A stretch of 57,664 bases of DNA from JABFXC01 sp045804265 (GTDB lineage: Bacteria > Gemmatimonadota > Gemmatimonadetes > Gemmatimonadales > Gemmatimonadaceae). The position numbers and the translations under genes were made by a program. The notes beneath the pieces were generated by a model. That model did not search any database. It saw only the letters and a list, made by a program, of their open reading frames with translations, and was not told the origin of the DNA. The first letter of the stretch is position 1, and every line of letters begins with the position of its first letter. The stretch covers positions 1 through 57,664 of the forward strand of contig JBJMNK010000071.1 of the NCBI GenBank assembly GCA_045804265.1, in the 5' to 3' direction. Shown here one piece after another: positions 16,774 through 25,804 of this stretch.

Positions 16774-17503
16774 TCGAACTGCAGGAGACAGGGGCCTACG
16801 AAACCGCGGGGCCTGTGGATCGGGAGAAAGCCCGATAGGCGACACGGCGCGGGGAAGGAGGGCGAAAGGGCGAGTTTGTTCGCGCTCCGCGCCGGGTCTC
16901 ACTACGACGAATGAGCAAGCGGCTTTGCGCCGCGAGACGAACGGATCATGGTCAGAAGCAGTCGCGTGATGCTCTGCAGAACCGCCAGACGGGCATCGAG
17001 CGTCGGGGCATCGAGCGCCGAGCGTATCCCGAGGTACCAGGTTTTTGCCTCGGCAGCGGAGCCGAGCGCGTACTCGTAGAAGCGAATGCGGTCGCGTTTC
17101 GATTGACGCGAGTATGCTTCCGCGGTGTTCGCCGCGATGGAGCCCGCTGCACGACAGAGCTGCGCGGCGTTCTGAACAAAGCGCGCGTCGCCCGAAATCC
17201 GACGCGTATCCTCGTCTGCGCAGTGGCCGAGGAATGCCGCGAGCCGATAAGCCTGCACTCGCCAGAGAAGGTCGCCCTTGAGCACCGGCGGCACCGTCCG
17301 CTCCCATTCGTCGTATTCCACGGAAGCACAGTACCGACTTGGATCGCGACCGCATGATCGCTCGCACTCGATCATAACGAAAATCTTCCGATGCGTTTTC
17401 GGCTCCCTTCCCCGCGCCGTGTCGCCCATCGGGCCTTCTCCCGATCCACAGGCCCCGCGGTTTCGTAGGCTCCTGTCTCCTGCAGTTTCAGGAAACCGTG
17501 CAT
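16762..17503. mobile_element. S23 gene enclosed by ~105-bp inverted repeats (IVS-like element)
   Basis: The left arm (about 16762-16867) and right arm (about 17395-17503) are reverse complements with only a few mismatches and short indels. Blocks such as GCCTACGAAACCGCGGGGCC and CGGGAGAA, then GGCGACACGGCGCGGGGA are identical. Between them lies one gene, a four-helix-bundle S23-family protein on the minus strand. Intervening sequences of bacterial 23S rRNA have exactly this plan (complementary ends and an S23 gene), but here there is no rRNA, only an intergenic slot between two convergent genes. No transposase, recombinase or clear target-site duplication is visible. Confidence 0.75.
16902..17375 (-). 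CDS. Four-helix-bundle protein, S23 / 23S rRNA intervening-sequence family
   Basis: From the ATG at 17375 the product has 157 residues. The central and C-terminal region (LLWRVQAYRLAAFL, QLCRAAGSIAANTAEAYSRQ, RIRFYEYALGSAAEAKTWYL) follows the S23 family pattern of amphipathic helices with the N-I-A-E-like motif and the GSAAE helix. Family members are small pentameric helical bundles found in 23S rRNA intervening sequences and near retroelements (Avd-like); their job is not known. The frame is open to 17429, inside the right inverted repeat, so I prefer the internal start. It is the only gene of the inverted-repeat-bounded element. Confidence 0.75.
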   Translation of the reverse strand: MIECERSCGRDPSRYCASVEYDEWERTVPPVLKGDLLWRVQAYRLAAFLGHCADEDTRRISGDARFVQNAAQLCRAAGSIAANTAEAYSRQSKRDRIRFYEYALGSAAEAKTWYLGIRSALDAPTLDARLAVLQSITRLLLTMIRSSRGAKPLAHSS

Positions 17504-17522
17504 CAGCGAGCCAACCGCCATC

Positions 17523-20500
17523 CTAACGTTCGACTCGGTACCCCCCTCCTCTCACCGCCATCAGCAGCGCCGGCACTACGTACAGCGTGATCGGCGTCGA
17601 CAGCGCCAGCCCTCCAATCACCGCCAGTGCGAGCGGCCGTTGCAGCTCGCTCCCCGCGCCGAGGCCTAACGCGAGGGGCAGCAGTCCGAAGAGCGTGCAC
17701 AGCGTCGTCATCAGGATCGGCCGAAGCCTGATTCGCGCCGCCGAGCGGATCGCCTGCTCGAGCGGAAGTCCGCGAACGCGCATCTGGTAGCGTGTGAAGT
17801 CGAGCAGGATGATCCCGTTCTTCACGATCAGCCCGACCAGCAGGATCAGCCCCATGAACGACGAGACGTTCAGCGGCGTCCCCGTGAGCAGGAGGAGGAG
17901 CAGCGCGCCGACGAACGACAGCGGCGCCGCGAGCAGCACGACCAGCGGCTCGACGAACGACTGGAACTGCACCACCATCACCGCGATCACGCTCAGTGCG
18001 GCCAGGCCGAGCACGAGGAGCAGCGCGTGAAAGGCCGCCTGCTGGTTCGCATACTGTCCGGCGACGTCGACGCGGATGCCGGCCGGCGCGGGGTGTGCCG
18101 CGAGCACGCGCTTCACGTCGGCGGTGACCGCGCCTAACGATCGTCCGCTCAGGTCGCCGGTCATCGCGATCAGCTGCTGCTGGTTCTCGCGCAGCAGCGT
18201 CCCCCGCGTCTCGCCCGGGGTGAAGGTCGCCAGCGTCGCCAGCGGCGCGGCTTCGTGCGTCGCCGGCGACACGATCGGGAGCGCACCCAGCTGCCGGGGG
18301 TCGAACCGCACCGAGTCGGGTGCGCGGACGCGCACGCCCACCGAGCGGTCCTCGAGTCGCACGTCGCCGGCCTCGACGCCGAGCAGCGCGCCCGCGGTCG
18401 CGGCGCTGACTTGGTCGGGGGTCATGCCGATCCGCGCCGCCTCCGCCGCGTCGATCGACATCGACAGCTCCGCGCTCGGCTCGCTGATGCCGTTGTAGAA
18501 GTCCTCGATGCCGTCGATCTTCGCCATGTCGGGCGAGACGCTCGCGGCGTACTTCTCCAGCGCGTTCAGGTCCGGGCCGAACAGCTTGACCTCGACCGGG
18601 CGCGCCGCGCCGGCAAGGTCGTTGATCACGTCGGAGAGGATCTGCACGAACTCGATGCGCATGCGCGGCACCGCGGCCTCCGCCTTCGCGCGGACGTCGT
18701 CGATCACCTCGAACGTCGAGCGGCCCCGCTGGCTCTGCGGCTTGAGACGGGCGACGATGTCACCCGTGTTCTGCTCGGTCGCGAACAGCCCGAGCTCGGC
18801 CCCGGTCCGGCGCGAGGTGCCGGTGATCTCCGGCTCGCTGGCGAGAATCTTCTCGACGACGTGCACCTGGCGGTCGGTCTCAGGGAGCGCGGTGCCGCCC
18901 GGCGTGACGTAATCGACGACGAACGCTCCCTCGTCCATCTCGGGAAGGAAGCCGGTGCCGATGAACTTGTAGGCGAGCAGTCCGGCCGCGACCAGGAGCA
19001 GCGCGCCGACCATCATCAGCCGGCCGTGGTGGAGGACGCTGCCTAACGATCGCTCGTAGCGGTCGGACAGCGTGTCGATCGCGTAGCCGGTGCGCGCGAG
19101 GAAGCCGTGCTGCTTCGCGGCGGGCGAGTGCGCAGCCTCCGCCCGTTCCTCAGCCGCGTCCTCGGCGGTGAGGAACTGCTCCGCCAGCAGCGGGATGATC
19201 GTCAACGCCAGCAGCAGCGAGACGAGGACGGCGATGGTCAGGGTGATCGACAGCGTCTTGAACAGCTGCCCCTCGACCCCGGTGAGGAAGCCTAACGGCA
19301 GGAACACCACCACCGTCGTCAGCGTCGACGTCGTCACCGGCCAGATCAGCTCGCGCACCGCCTCGTGGATCGCCCGCGTCCGGTCAGGGGTGATCTGCAG
19401 GTGCCTGACGATGTTCTCGGTCACGACCACCGCGTCATCGATCACCAGCCCGATTGCGATCGCCATCGCACCGAGCGTCATCAGGTTGAAGCTCTGCCCC
19501 ATCAGCGACATGACGAAGACGGTGATCGCCATCGTCAGCGGGATCGCCGACGCGCTGATCGCGGTGATCCTCGCGTGCCGGAGGAAGAGCAGGAGGATAA
19601 TCACCGCCAGCGCGGCGCCGATCAGCATCGCGTCGCGCACCGACGTCACCGCGTCGCGGACGAGCGCGGCCTGGTCGTAGACGGCCTTGAGGTGCACACC
19701 GGGCGGCAGGGTGCGCTGCATCGACGCGGCGATGGCCGCCACGCTGTCGGCGATCGCGATCGTGTTGCCGCCGAGCTGGCGTGTGATGTTGAGCAGCGCC
19801 GCTGGCCGGCCGTCGCCGGCAATGATGCGCACGTGGTCCTCGGTGCCGTTGACGACCGCCGCAATGTCGCGCACTCGCGTCGTGCCACGCACGATTACCT
19901 TCCCGATGTCGTCCGCCGAGCGCGCCTCCGACGTCGTGACGATGAGGTACTGCTTGTAGTTCGCCGGCATCCGGCCGACGGCGTTGACGTCGGTCGCCGT
20001 CCGGATCGCGGTCGCGAGGTCGTCGTAGGTCAGGCCTAACGCGCTCAGTCGCGCCGGGTCGGCGATGACCTCGATCTCGCGCACGTCGCTCCCCTGGACC
20101 TCCACCCGGCCGACCCCAGGCACGCGCGAGATCAGCGGCGCGATCTGGTAGCGGGCGATGTCGTACAGCGTCGCCGCGTCGCCCCCCTCGAGGTTGTACG
20201 AGATGACGGGAAAGAGCGACGGCGTCAGCCGCTCGACCTCGATGTCGAGCCCCGGCGGGAGCTCACCGCGGATCTGGTTCACGCGCTGCTGCACCTGCTG
20301 CAGCGCGTACGCCATGTCGGTGCGCTCCGCGAACGTGACGTTCGTCTCGCTCCCGCCGCGGATGACCTTCGACTGCACCCGCGTCACCCCGGGCACGATG
20401 CTGACCGCCTCCTCGATCGGGCGGGTGACGGCGAACAGCACCTGCCGCGCGCCTAACGCTGAGCCCTCGGCGACGACGGTGATCCGCGAGAACTGCAGCT

Positions 20501-20654
20501 CGGGGTAGATTGCCGACGGCAGCCGGAGCGCGGTCCAGATGCCGGCGCCGGTGATCAGCGCCACGACCAGGTAGACGAACCGCCGCTGCTCGGCGAGCAG
20601 CGCGAAGAATCCCTTCCGGTCTGGTGACCCGTCGGGAGCGGCGGGCTCGGTCAC
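17523..20654 (-). CDS. RND-family efflux pump inner-membrane transporter
   Basis: The 1043-residue proton-driven pump has the classic RND plan: TM1 near residues 25-45, a large periplasmic loop, TM2-6, a second loop and TM8-12. GLVIDDAVVVTENI in TM4 has the Asp-Asp pair that relays protons, and the ending is LALSTPITLYVVPALL. The DDAVVVTEN form is closer to drug/organic-solute pumps than to metal pumps of the CusA type, so I call no substrate. Its start overlaps the adaptor stop by 4 bases. It is the last gene of a six-gene minus-strand operon and carries six octamer copies. Its own stop uses a near-match, CGTTAGGA. Confidence 0.93.
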   Translation of the reverse strand: MTEPAAPDGSPDRKGFFALLAEQRRFVYLVVALITGAGIWTALRLPSAIYPELQFSRITVVAEGSALGARQVLFAVTRPIEEAVSIVPGVTRVQSKVIRGGSETNVTFAERTDMAYALQQVQQRVNQIRGELPPGLDIEVERLTPSLFPVISYNLEGGDAATLYDIARYQIAPLISRVPGVGRVEVQGSDVREIEVIADPARLSALGLTYDDLATAIRTATDVNAVGRMPANYKQYLIVTTSEARSADDIGKVIVRGTTRVRDIAAVVNGTEDHVRIIAGDGRPAALLNITRQLGGNTIAIADSVAAIAASMQRTLPPGVHLKAVYDQAALVRDAVTSVRDAMLIGAALAVIILLLFLRHARITAISASAIPLTMAITVFVMSLMGQSFNLMTLGAMAIAIGLVIDDAVVVTENIVRHLQITPDRTRAIHEAVRELIWPVTTSTLTTVVVFLPLGFLTGVEGQLFKTLSITLTIAVLVSLLLALTIIPLLAEQFLTAEDAAEERAEAAHSPAAKQHGFLARTGYAIDTLSDRYERSLGSVLHHGRLMMVGALLLVAAGLLAYKFIGTGFLPEMDEGAFVVDYVTPGGTALPETDRQVHVVEKILASEPEITGTSRRTGAELGLFATEQNTGDIVARLKPQSQRGRSTFEVIDDVRAKAEAAVPRMRIEFVQILSDVINDLAGAARPVEVKLFGPDLNALEKYAASVSPDMAKIDGIEDFYNGISEPSAELSMSIDAAEAARIGMTPDQVSAATAGALLGVEAGDVRLEDRSVGVRVRAPDSVRFDPRQLGALPIVSPATHEAAPLATLATFTPGETRGTLLRENQQQLIAMTGDLSGRSLGAVTADVKRVLAAHPAPAGIRVDVAGQYANQQAAFHALLLVLGLAALSVIAVMVVQFQSFVEPLVVLLAAPLSFVGALLLLLLTGTPLNVSSFMGLILLVGLIVKNGIILLDFTRYQMRVRGLPLEQAIRSAARIRLRPILMTTLCTLFGLLPLALGLGAGSELQRPLALAVIGGLALSTPITLYVVPALLMAVRGGGYRVER

Positions 20655-21724
20655 GGCGTGGTCCCATCGCCGGCGGCGGGGACGACCTTCGCGCTGTCCT
20701 CGACTCCGTACGCTCCGTACGTGACGACCTTCTCCCCCGCCTTCACCCCGTCGGTGATCTCGGCGAGTGCCGAGGTTCGCCCGCCGATGGTGACCGGTCG
20801 CGCGTGTGCGATGCTGTTCGCGTCGACGACGAACACCTTGAACCCGTCGCCTTCGGGAACCAGCGCATCGACCGGGACGACGATCGCGTTAGGCCTGGCG
20901 GCGGTGGCGATCTCGCCGAACACCGTCTCGCCGATCCGCAGCGGACGCCGGGTCGAGATGATGCGCACGCGCACCGGCACCGACCGCGTCGCCGAGTCCA
21001 CCGTCCCGCCGACGTCGGCGACCGTGCCGCTCCCCAGCGACTCGCCCCCCGCGCTCTGTCCAGCGACGATGCTCACCGTCGCGCCATCGTGGATGCGCGC
21101 CGCGTCGGCGGGGGTCGTGTTGAGCACGACGTCGGTCGCCGAGGGATCGGCGATCTGCACCAGCGGCTGGGCCGGGTCGGCCGTGGCCCCGAGTGTCGCC
21201 GTGACGCTGGTGACGACACCGCTGATCGGCGCGCGGAGCACCGAGAGCTGCGCCGCCCGCCGCGCCATCGCCGCGTCGGCGCGCGCCTTTGCCAGCTCGG
21301 CTGCGGCCTGCTCGACGTCCTTGCGCGGGACGATCCCCGCGTCGGCAAGCCGCTTCGCGCGGTCGTACGCACCCTGGCTCGCCGCGAGCTGCGCGTCGGC
21401 GCTGGCGGCCGCCGCCTGGAACGCGGTCTGGTCGAGCTCCACGAGGACGTCCCCGGCGGCGACGTGCTGTCCCGCGCTCACCAGCACGCGGGAGATCCGC
21501 GCCGCACCCGGCGCGCCTAACGCCGCGGAGTGGCCGCGGCGCGCCTCGACGTCGCCGATCGCCCCGACCGTCTCGGTGAACGGCTGCGCCTGGGCGATCG
21601 TCGTACGCACGCCGACGACGGGTGCCGCGGTTTGCTCGGCGGCGTCGTCGGCATCCTTGCGGCAGCCGGCGAATGCGGTGGCGGCGAGCAGGGCGGCGAC
21701 GGTCAGGGAGGATGGGAGTCGCAT
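20651..21724 (-). CDS. RND efflux periplasmic adaptor (membrane fusion) lipoprotein
   Basis: The 357-residue adaptor starts with a lipoprotein signal (lipobox FAGC, Cys near residue 21). It has the MFP layout: a beta-barrel/lipoyl half motif (ISRVLVSAGQHVAAGDVLVE), an alpha-helical hairpin (about 105-150), the second lipoyl half (LSVLRAPISGVVT) and a beta-barrel domain. It should bridge the RND pump to the TolC channel across the periplasm. The start shares one base with the TolC-like gene stop and its end overlaps the pump start. Confidence 0.92.
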   Translation of the reverse strand: MRLPSSLTVAALLAATAFAGCRKDADDAAEQTAAPVVGVRTTIAQAQPFTETVGAIGDVEARRGHSAALGAPGAARISRVLVSAGQHVAAGDVLVELDQTAFQAAAASADAQLAASQGAYDRAKRLADAGIVPRKDVEQAAAELAKARADAAMARRAAQLSVLRAPISGVVTSVTATLGATADPAQPLVQIADPSATDVVLNTTPADAARIHDGATVSIVAGQSAGGESLGSGTVADVGGTVDSATRSVPVRVRIISTRRPLRIGETVFGEIATAARPNAIVVPVDALVPEGDGFKVFVVDANSIAHARPVTIGGRTSALAEITDGVKAGEKVVTYGAYGVEDSAKVVPAAGDGTTP

Positions 21725-23031
21725 CAGGGCGTGGGCGAGGCGGTCAGGGTGAGGGCGCGCAGCGTCGCCGTCGCGATCCAGGCGCGCGCGAGGTCGTCCA
21801 CGTACTGGGCCAGAATCTCGCGGGCGTTGCGCTGCGCCTCGAGAACGTTAGGCAGCGTCGATGCTCCTTCGCGATAGGCGGTCAGCGACATCGCCGCGAC
21901 CCGGTTCGCGCTCTCGACCACCGCCCGACCACGTGCGGCGCGCGCCAGCGCCGCCGACTGCGCCCGCCGCGCCTGGGCGACCTCGACCCGGCTCTCCAGC
22001 CGCGCCAGCGCCAGCTCGGCGACGGCGCGCTCGCGCTCGGCCGCCGCCGTCGCCAGCGCGCCGCGGTTGCGGTCGAACAGCGGCAGCGGCAGCGCGACCC
22101 CGACCACCGGAAGGATGCCCGGCTCGCTCCCGCTCGGGTCGCGGGTCTCGATCCCCGCGAGCAGGCTCGGTACCCCCCATGCCGCCCGACGCTCGGCCGT
22201 CAGGCCTAACGTCGCGGACTGCAGCCCGGCCGCGGCCGCGGCGATGCCGAGCGGCTCGCCGATGCCCGATCCGGTCGCCGGCCCGGGCGCAGGCGGGAGC
22301 GTGAGCGAGTCGCTCGGCACCGCCTCGATGCTGTCTCCGGTCTGCCCGATCGCCAGCTGCAGGTCGAGCAGCGCCGACCGGAGCTCGAGCGAATCGCTGG
22401 CCGCGGCGTTGGCCTGCTGCCCGGCATTCACCCGCGCCAGCTCGACGTCGAGATCACTCGCGTCGCCGGCGTCGCGGCGGGCGATCGCCATCCGCAGCAG
22501 CATGTCGGCGGCGGCTGCGGTGCGCGCCGAAAGTGTCGTTCGCGCCAGCGCTGCCTGCGCCAGCGTGTACGTGGTGTCCGCCTCGAGAATCGCCGACGCG
22601 CGCGCGAAGCCGTAGCGCAGCCGCGCCGCGGTCGCGGCGAACTGCGCCGACCCGATGCGCGCATTGCGGATCCAGGGGAAGGGAATCGGCAGCTCGAGCT
22701 CCGCATGGTATTGCGGCGCGGACTTGCTGTAGCTCGCCGTCAGCAACGGATTCGCGAGCGTGCGCGCGGCGATGAGCTCCGCGGCCGCGACCAGTGTATC
22801 CGCGCGCGCCGCCGGTAGCCTGACGCCGCGCGACAACGCGGCGTCGATCGCGGCGGCGCGGGTGAGCGGCCGGCCGAGCTGTTGCGCGCCAGCGGTCGCC
22901 GCGCACGAAGCACTCGCGACGAGCAGCGCCAGCGACGTCGCGAGTGATATCGCGAGTGACATCGCGAGCGAGCCGCGCGAGACAACCGATTTCACCGCTA
23001 CTGGCAGGGTGCGCACCCGGACATGATACAC
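21724..23031 (-). CDS. TolC-family outer-membrane efflux channel
   Basis: The 435-residue protein contains two copies of the OEP repeat: long helices rich in Ala, Arg and Glu such as LALARLESRVEVAQARRAQS and the C-terminal VLEAQRNAREILAQYVDDLA. It forms the outer-membrane exit duct of the tripartite pump. The N-terminus is uncertain. GTG at 23031 gives a long N-region, while ATG at 22962 (MSLAISLATSLALLVASASC) gives a normal signal peptide. A 12-base repeat (GCGAGTGAYATC) encodes part of that signal. Confidence 0.88.
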   Translation of the reverse strand: MYHVRVRTLPVAVKSVVSRGSLAMSLAISLATSLALLVASASCAATAGAQQLGRPLTRAAAIDAALSRGVRLPAARADTLVAAAELIAARTLANPLLTASYSKSAPQYHAELELPIPFPWIRNARIGSAQFAATAARLRYGFARASAILEADTTYTLAQAALARTTLSARTAAAADMLLRMAIARRDAGDASDLDVELARVNAGQQANAAASDSLELRSALLDLQLAIGQTGDSIEAVPSDSLTLPPAPGPATGSGIGEPLGIAAAAAGLQSATLGLTAERRAAWGVPSLLAGIETRDPSGSEPGILPVVGVALPLPLFDRNRGALATAAAERERAVAELALARLESRVEVAQARRAQSAALARAARGRAVVESANRVAAMSLTAYREGASTLPNVLEAQRNAREILAQYVDDLARAWIATATLRALTLTASPTP

Positions 23032-23042
23032 GCTCGAACCTG

Positions 23043-24380
23043 TTACCCGGATGACACGCTCTCCGCTGGCGCCGGTGTGGGGAAGGTCACCGTCGCGCGC
23101 GTCCCCTCGCCGGGGGTGGATGCGAGCGTGATCTGCGCGCCGTGTACGTCGCTGATCCAGCGCGCGATGGCGAGACCCAGCCCGGCACCTCCTTGCGCGC
23201 CGTTTCCACTGCGGTGCGTCCGCGCCGGATCACCACGATAGAATCGCTCGAAGACGCGTCCCATCTGGTCGGCGGGAATGCCGATGCCGGTGTCGTGCAC
23301 CGCCATCACCGCCCGGCCGTCAGGCGCGCTCACCGTCAGCCGCACCGTCCCGCCGGCCGGAGTGAACTTCACCGCATTGTCGAGCAGGATCATCACCAGC
23401 TGCTCGAGCAGCGCGGCGTCGCCGTCCACGACCGCCTCTTCGAATTCGTCCACCGAGAGCGTCACCCTTTTCGCCTGCGCCATGTCGCGCATCCCGGTCG
23501 CCGCGTCGAGCGCGATGTCGTCGAGGAAGACACGCTGCCGCGCGATCGGCCGCTCGCCGGCGTCGGCGCGGGCGAGGGTGAGCAGGTCTTCGACGATGCG
23601 CGAAAGGCGCTGCGTATCCCCGTCGATCCCCTCGAGTGCGGCCACGTATGCGCCGCGCTCGCGCGGCTGCTGCAGTGCGATCTCGGTCCGACTCCGGAGC
23701 ACCGCGAGCGGTGTCCGCAGCTCGTGGGCGGCATCGGCCATGAACCGGCGCATGTAGGCGATCGTCCGCTCGGCCGGCAGCGTCGAGCGTCGCGCGAGCA
23801 GCCAGCCACCCGCCGCGACGAGCAGCAGCGCGATCATCGCCGCGCCGCCGAATGTCGCGATCAGCGTGGCGTAGCGATCCTCGAGCTCGACCTGGTCGGC
23901 CGCCGCGAGCGCGACCATCTCGGCTCCGCTCGCCAGGCGGAATCGCTGCGCGTGCACGAGCAACGCATCGTCCCGCCCGCCGTCGTGCTCGTCGTCGATC
24001 CCGTCAGGTGTCGCCCGGCGGGCCAGCTCGCGTGCCCACCCCGGCGCCTGCTCCGGCTTCACCGGTGTCCCGTCGGCCCCGAGCAGGTAGAGCGTCCGCT
24101 CGGGGATGCGCAGCTCTTCGACCGCATCCACCACCGCGCCGTGCGCGGACGCCGACTCCGCCTCGCGCGTTCGCGCCGCCCGCTCCAGCTCCGCGGTCGC
24201 CGCGCGCAGCGAGTCGCGGAGCTGCCCGCTGATCTGCCGCCTGACGGCGACGAACAGCCCGGCGCCGAGCAGCAGGAGGATGGCGAGAAAGGTGCTCGCG
24301 TACCACGCCGTTAGGCGGAGGCGCAGCGCACCCAGTGGCTGGAGCGACCGGTCATTCGCCAAAGCGATATCCCGCGCCAC
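23043..24380 (-). CDS. Membrane sensor histidine kinase (efflux regulator partner)
   Basis: The 445-residue kinase has TM1 near 27-47, a periplasmic sensor loop (about 50-175), TM2 (about 176-200), then a phosphoacceptor helix FMADAAHELRTPLAVLRSR with the His near 224, an N box ILLDNAVKF, G1 HDTGIGIP and G2 GGAGLGLAI. It is the OmpR-partner type. It should sense an envelope or metal/drug signal and phosphorylate the regulator encoded just upstream. Its GTG start lies 29 bases inside that regulator gene; TTG at 24362 is another possible start. The gene ends 11 bases before the TolC start, so pump and sensor are co-transcribed. Confidence 0.9.
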   Translation of the reverse strand: MARDIALANDRSLQPLGALRLRLTAWYASTFLAILLLLGAGLFVAVRRQISGQLRDSLRAATAELERAARTREAESASAHGAVVDAVEELRIPERTLYLLGADGTPVKPEQAPGWARELARRATPDGIDDEHDGGRDDALLVHAQRFRLASGAEMVALAAADQVELEDRYATLIATFGGAAMIALLLVAAGGWLLARRSTLPAERTIAYMRRFMADAAHELRTPLAVLRSRTEIALQQPRERGAYVAALEGIDGDTQRLSRIVEDLLTLARADAGERPIARQRVFLDDIALDAATGMRDMAQAKRVTLSVDEFEEAVVDGDAALLEQLVMILLDNAVKFTPAGGTVRLTVSAPDGRAVMAVHDTGIGIPADQMGRVFERFYRGDPARTHRSGNGAQGGAGLGLAIARWISDVHGAQITLASTPGEGTRATVTFPTPAPAESVSSG

Positions 24381-25020
24381 GGAGCGTCTGGATCAGCTTC
24401 GGCTCGAACCCGTCGTCGATCTTTCGCCGCAGCCGGCGAACGAGGACCTCGAGCACGTTGGTGAACGGATCGTGATTCTCGTCCCACACGTGCGCGGTGA
24501 TCGCCGCGCGATCGACGACCGCACCGCGGTTGAGGACGAAGCACTCGAGGAGCGCGAACTCCTTGGCGGTGAGGTCGATCGGCTGTCCGCCCCGCGTCAC
24601 GCGATGCGCGGTGAGGTTCACCGCGAGATCGGCGATCCGCACCACCTCGGGCAATGGCGTCGGCGGCCGCCGGACGAGTGCCCGTACTCGCGCCAGCAGC
24701 TCGCGGAAGGCGAATGGCTTGGCGAGATAGTCGTCGGCGCCGGCGTCGAGACCGGCGACGCGATCGTCCACCGAATCGCGCGCCGTCAGCATCAGGATCG
24801 GCGTCGCGATCTCCATTCGCCGCAGCTCGCGGCAGAGATCGAACCCCGATCCTCCCGGAAGCATCACGTCGAGGATGATCACATCGTGCCTGCCTGACGT
24901 TGCGCGGTCGCGCCCCTCGCCCGCGCTCGACGCGCGCACGGTCTCGTGACCCTGCTCGGCGAATCCGCTCGCGAGCACCGTTGCCAGCGCGTCGTCGTCC
25001 TCGACGAGCAGGATCCGCAC
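24352..25020 (-). CDS. OmpR-family response regulator
   Basis: The 222-residue regulator has a receiver domain (1-120; acidic EDDD pocket at 7-10, phosphoacceptor Asp51 in IILDVMLPG, Lys near 101 in YLAKPF) and an OmpR/PhoB winged-helix DNA-binding domain (about 125-222, ending IQTLRGAGYRFGE). It should activate the downstream kinase and efflux genes. It begins 3 bases after the HD-domain gene and overlaps the kinase gene. Confidence 0.93.
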   Translation of the reverse strand: MRILLVEDDDALATVLASGFAEQGHETVRASSAGEGRDRATSGRHDVIILDVMLPGGSGFDLCRELRRMEIATPILMLTARDSVDDRVAGLDAGADDYLAKPFAFRELLARVRALVRRPPTPLPEVVRIADLAVNLTAHRVTRGGQPIDLTAKEFALLECFVLNRGAVVDRAAITAHVWDENHDPFTNVLEVLVRRLRRKIDDGFEPKLIQTLRGAGYRFGE

Positions 25021-25023
25021 GCG

Positions 25024-25638
25024 TCAGCCGGGGGCGATGTGTCCGAGCGCGCAATTGCGCTCGACGATCTCCAGCACGAGCGCCCATGCCGCCGGGATCG
25101 CCGCCTCGATCGGCTCCATTCGCCGCAGCACCTGCGACCGGCTCACGCCGTGAGTGTGCCAGCTGCCACCGTTCGCGCTGTCGTTGAGCAGCAGCGGCTG
25201 CAGGCGGTCGAGGGCGATCGCGAACCGCGCCGTCGCCGTGCGCCCTTCCTCGAACTCGTCCCACAGCGCGCGCATCGCCGCGCCCTGTTCCTCGGGGAGG
25301 ATTCCGAACAGCCGGTCCGCCGCGAGCTTCTCACGCTCGACCCGGCCGAGGTTCGCCGCCGTGTCGTAGGCGAACGTATCGCCGGCGTCGATCTCGACCA
25401 GGTCGTGCACGATCACCATGCGGATCACGCGCTCGACGTCGACGTCCGCCGCCGCGTGCTCGGCGAGCGTCATCGCCGCGAGCGCGAGGTGCCACGAATG
25501 CTCGGCGCTGTTTTCGTGACGTGACGAGTCGGTGATCACCGTGCGGCGCAGCACGCGCTTCAGCCGATCTGCCTCGACGACGAGCGCCAGCTGCCTGCGA
25601 AGTCGCTCGATGGAATCCTGTGTCGCGTCTTTGGTCAC
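25024..25638 (-). CDS. HD-domain phosphohydrolase (YfbR/HDDC2-like)
   Basis: The 204-residue protein carries the HD-domain metal ligands RHENSAEHSWHLALAAM and VHDLVEIDAGDT. It resembles 5'-deoxynucleotidases of the YfbR/HDDC2 type, which dephosphorylate dNMPs in the cytoplasm. I start at the GTG at 25638, because the frame upstream to 25785 adds non-conserved Pro/Arg-rich sequence and nearly touches the divergent mscL gene. The 3-base gap to the response regulator suggests a common transcript, although the functional link to efflux is unclear. Confidence 0.8.
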   Translation of the reverse strand: MTKDATQDSIERLRRQLALVVEADRLKRVLRRTVITDSSRHENSAEHSWHLALAAMTLAEHAAADVDVERVIRMVIVHDLVEIDAGDTFAYDTAANLGRVEREKLAADRLFGILPEEQGAAMRALWDEFEEGRTATARFAIALDRLQPLLLNDSANGGSWHTHGVSRSQVLRRMEPIEAAIPAAWALVLEIVERNCALGHIAPG

Positions 25639-25804
25639 GCCTGGAGGTGGCAGAGGTCGCACCGAACTGCGGAACGATGCGGAGAACTCTACCGCTCGGC
25701 CCGGATCATCTCCAGAGCATTTCTCGGGCGTCGCGATCACTCGTGGGACTCGCCCCGCGCGATCATCCGCGCTACGATACTGCAACTCTTTCCGGAGCTA
25801 CACG

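Noticed and set aside
16762..17503. Fragment of a 23S rRNA gene around the S23 element
   Set aside because: The flanks are the ends of protein genes (propeller and RND pump); no rRNA-like sequence is seen.
16762..17503. Diversity-generating retroelement (Avd-type helical protein)
   Set aside because: No reverse transcriptase, template repeat or variable C-type lectin gene is nearby.
17523..20654. Heavy-metal (CusA/CzcA-type) assignment of the RND pump
   Set aside because: TM4 reads GLVIDDAVVVTEN, which fits the drug/organic-solute branch better than the metal branch. I left the substrate open.
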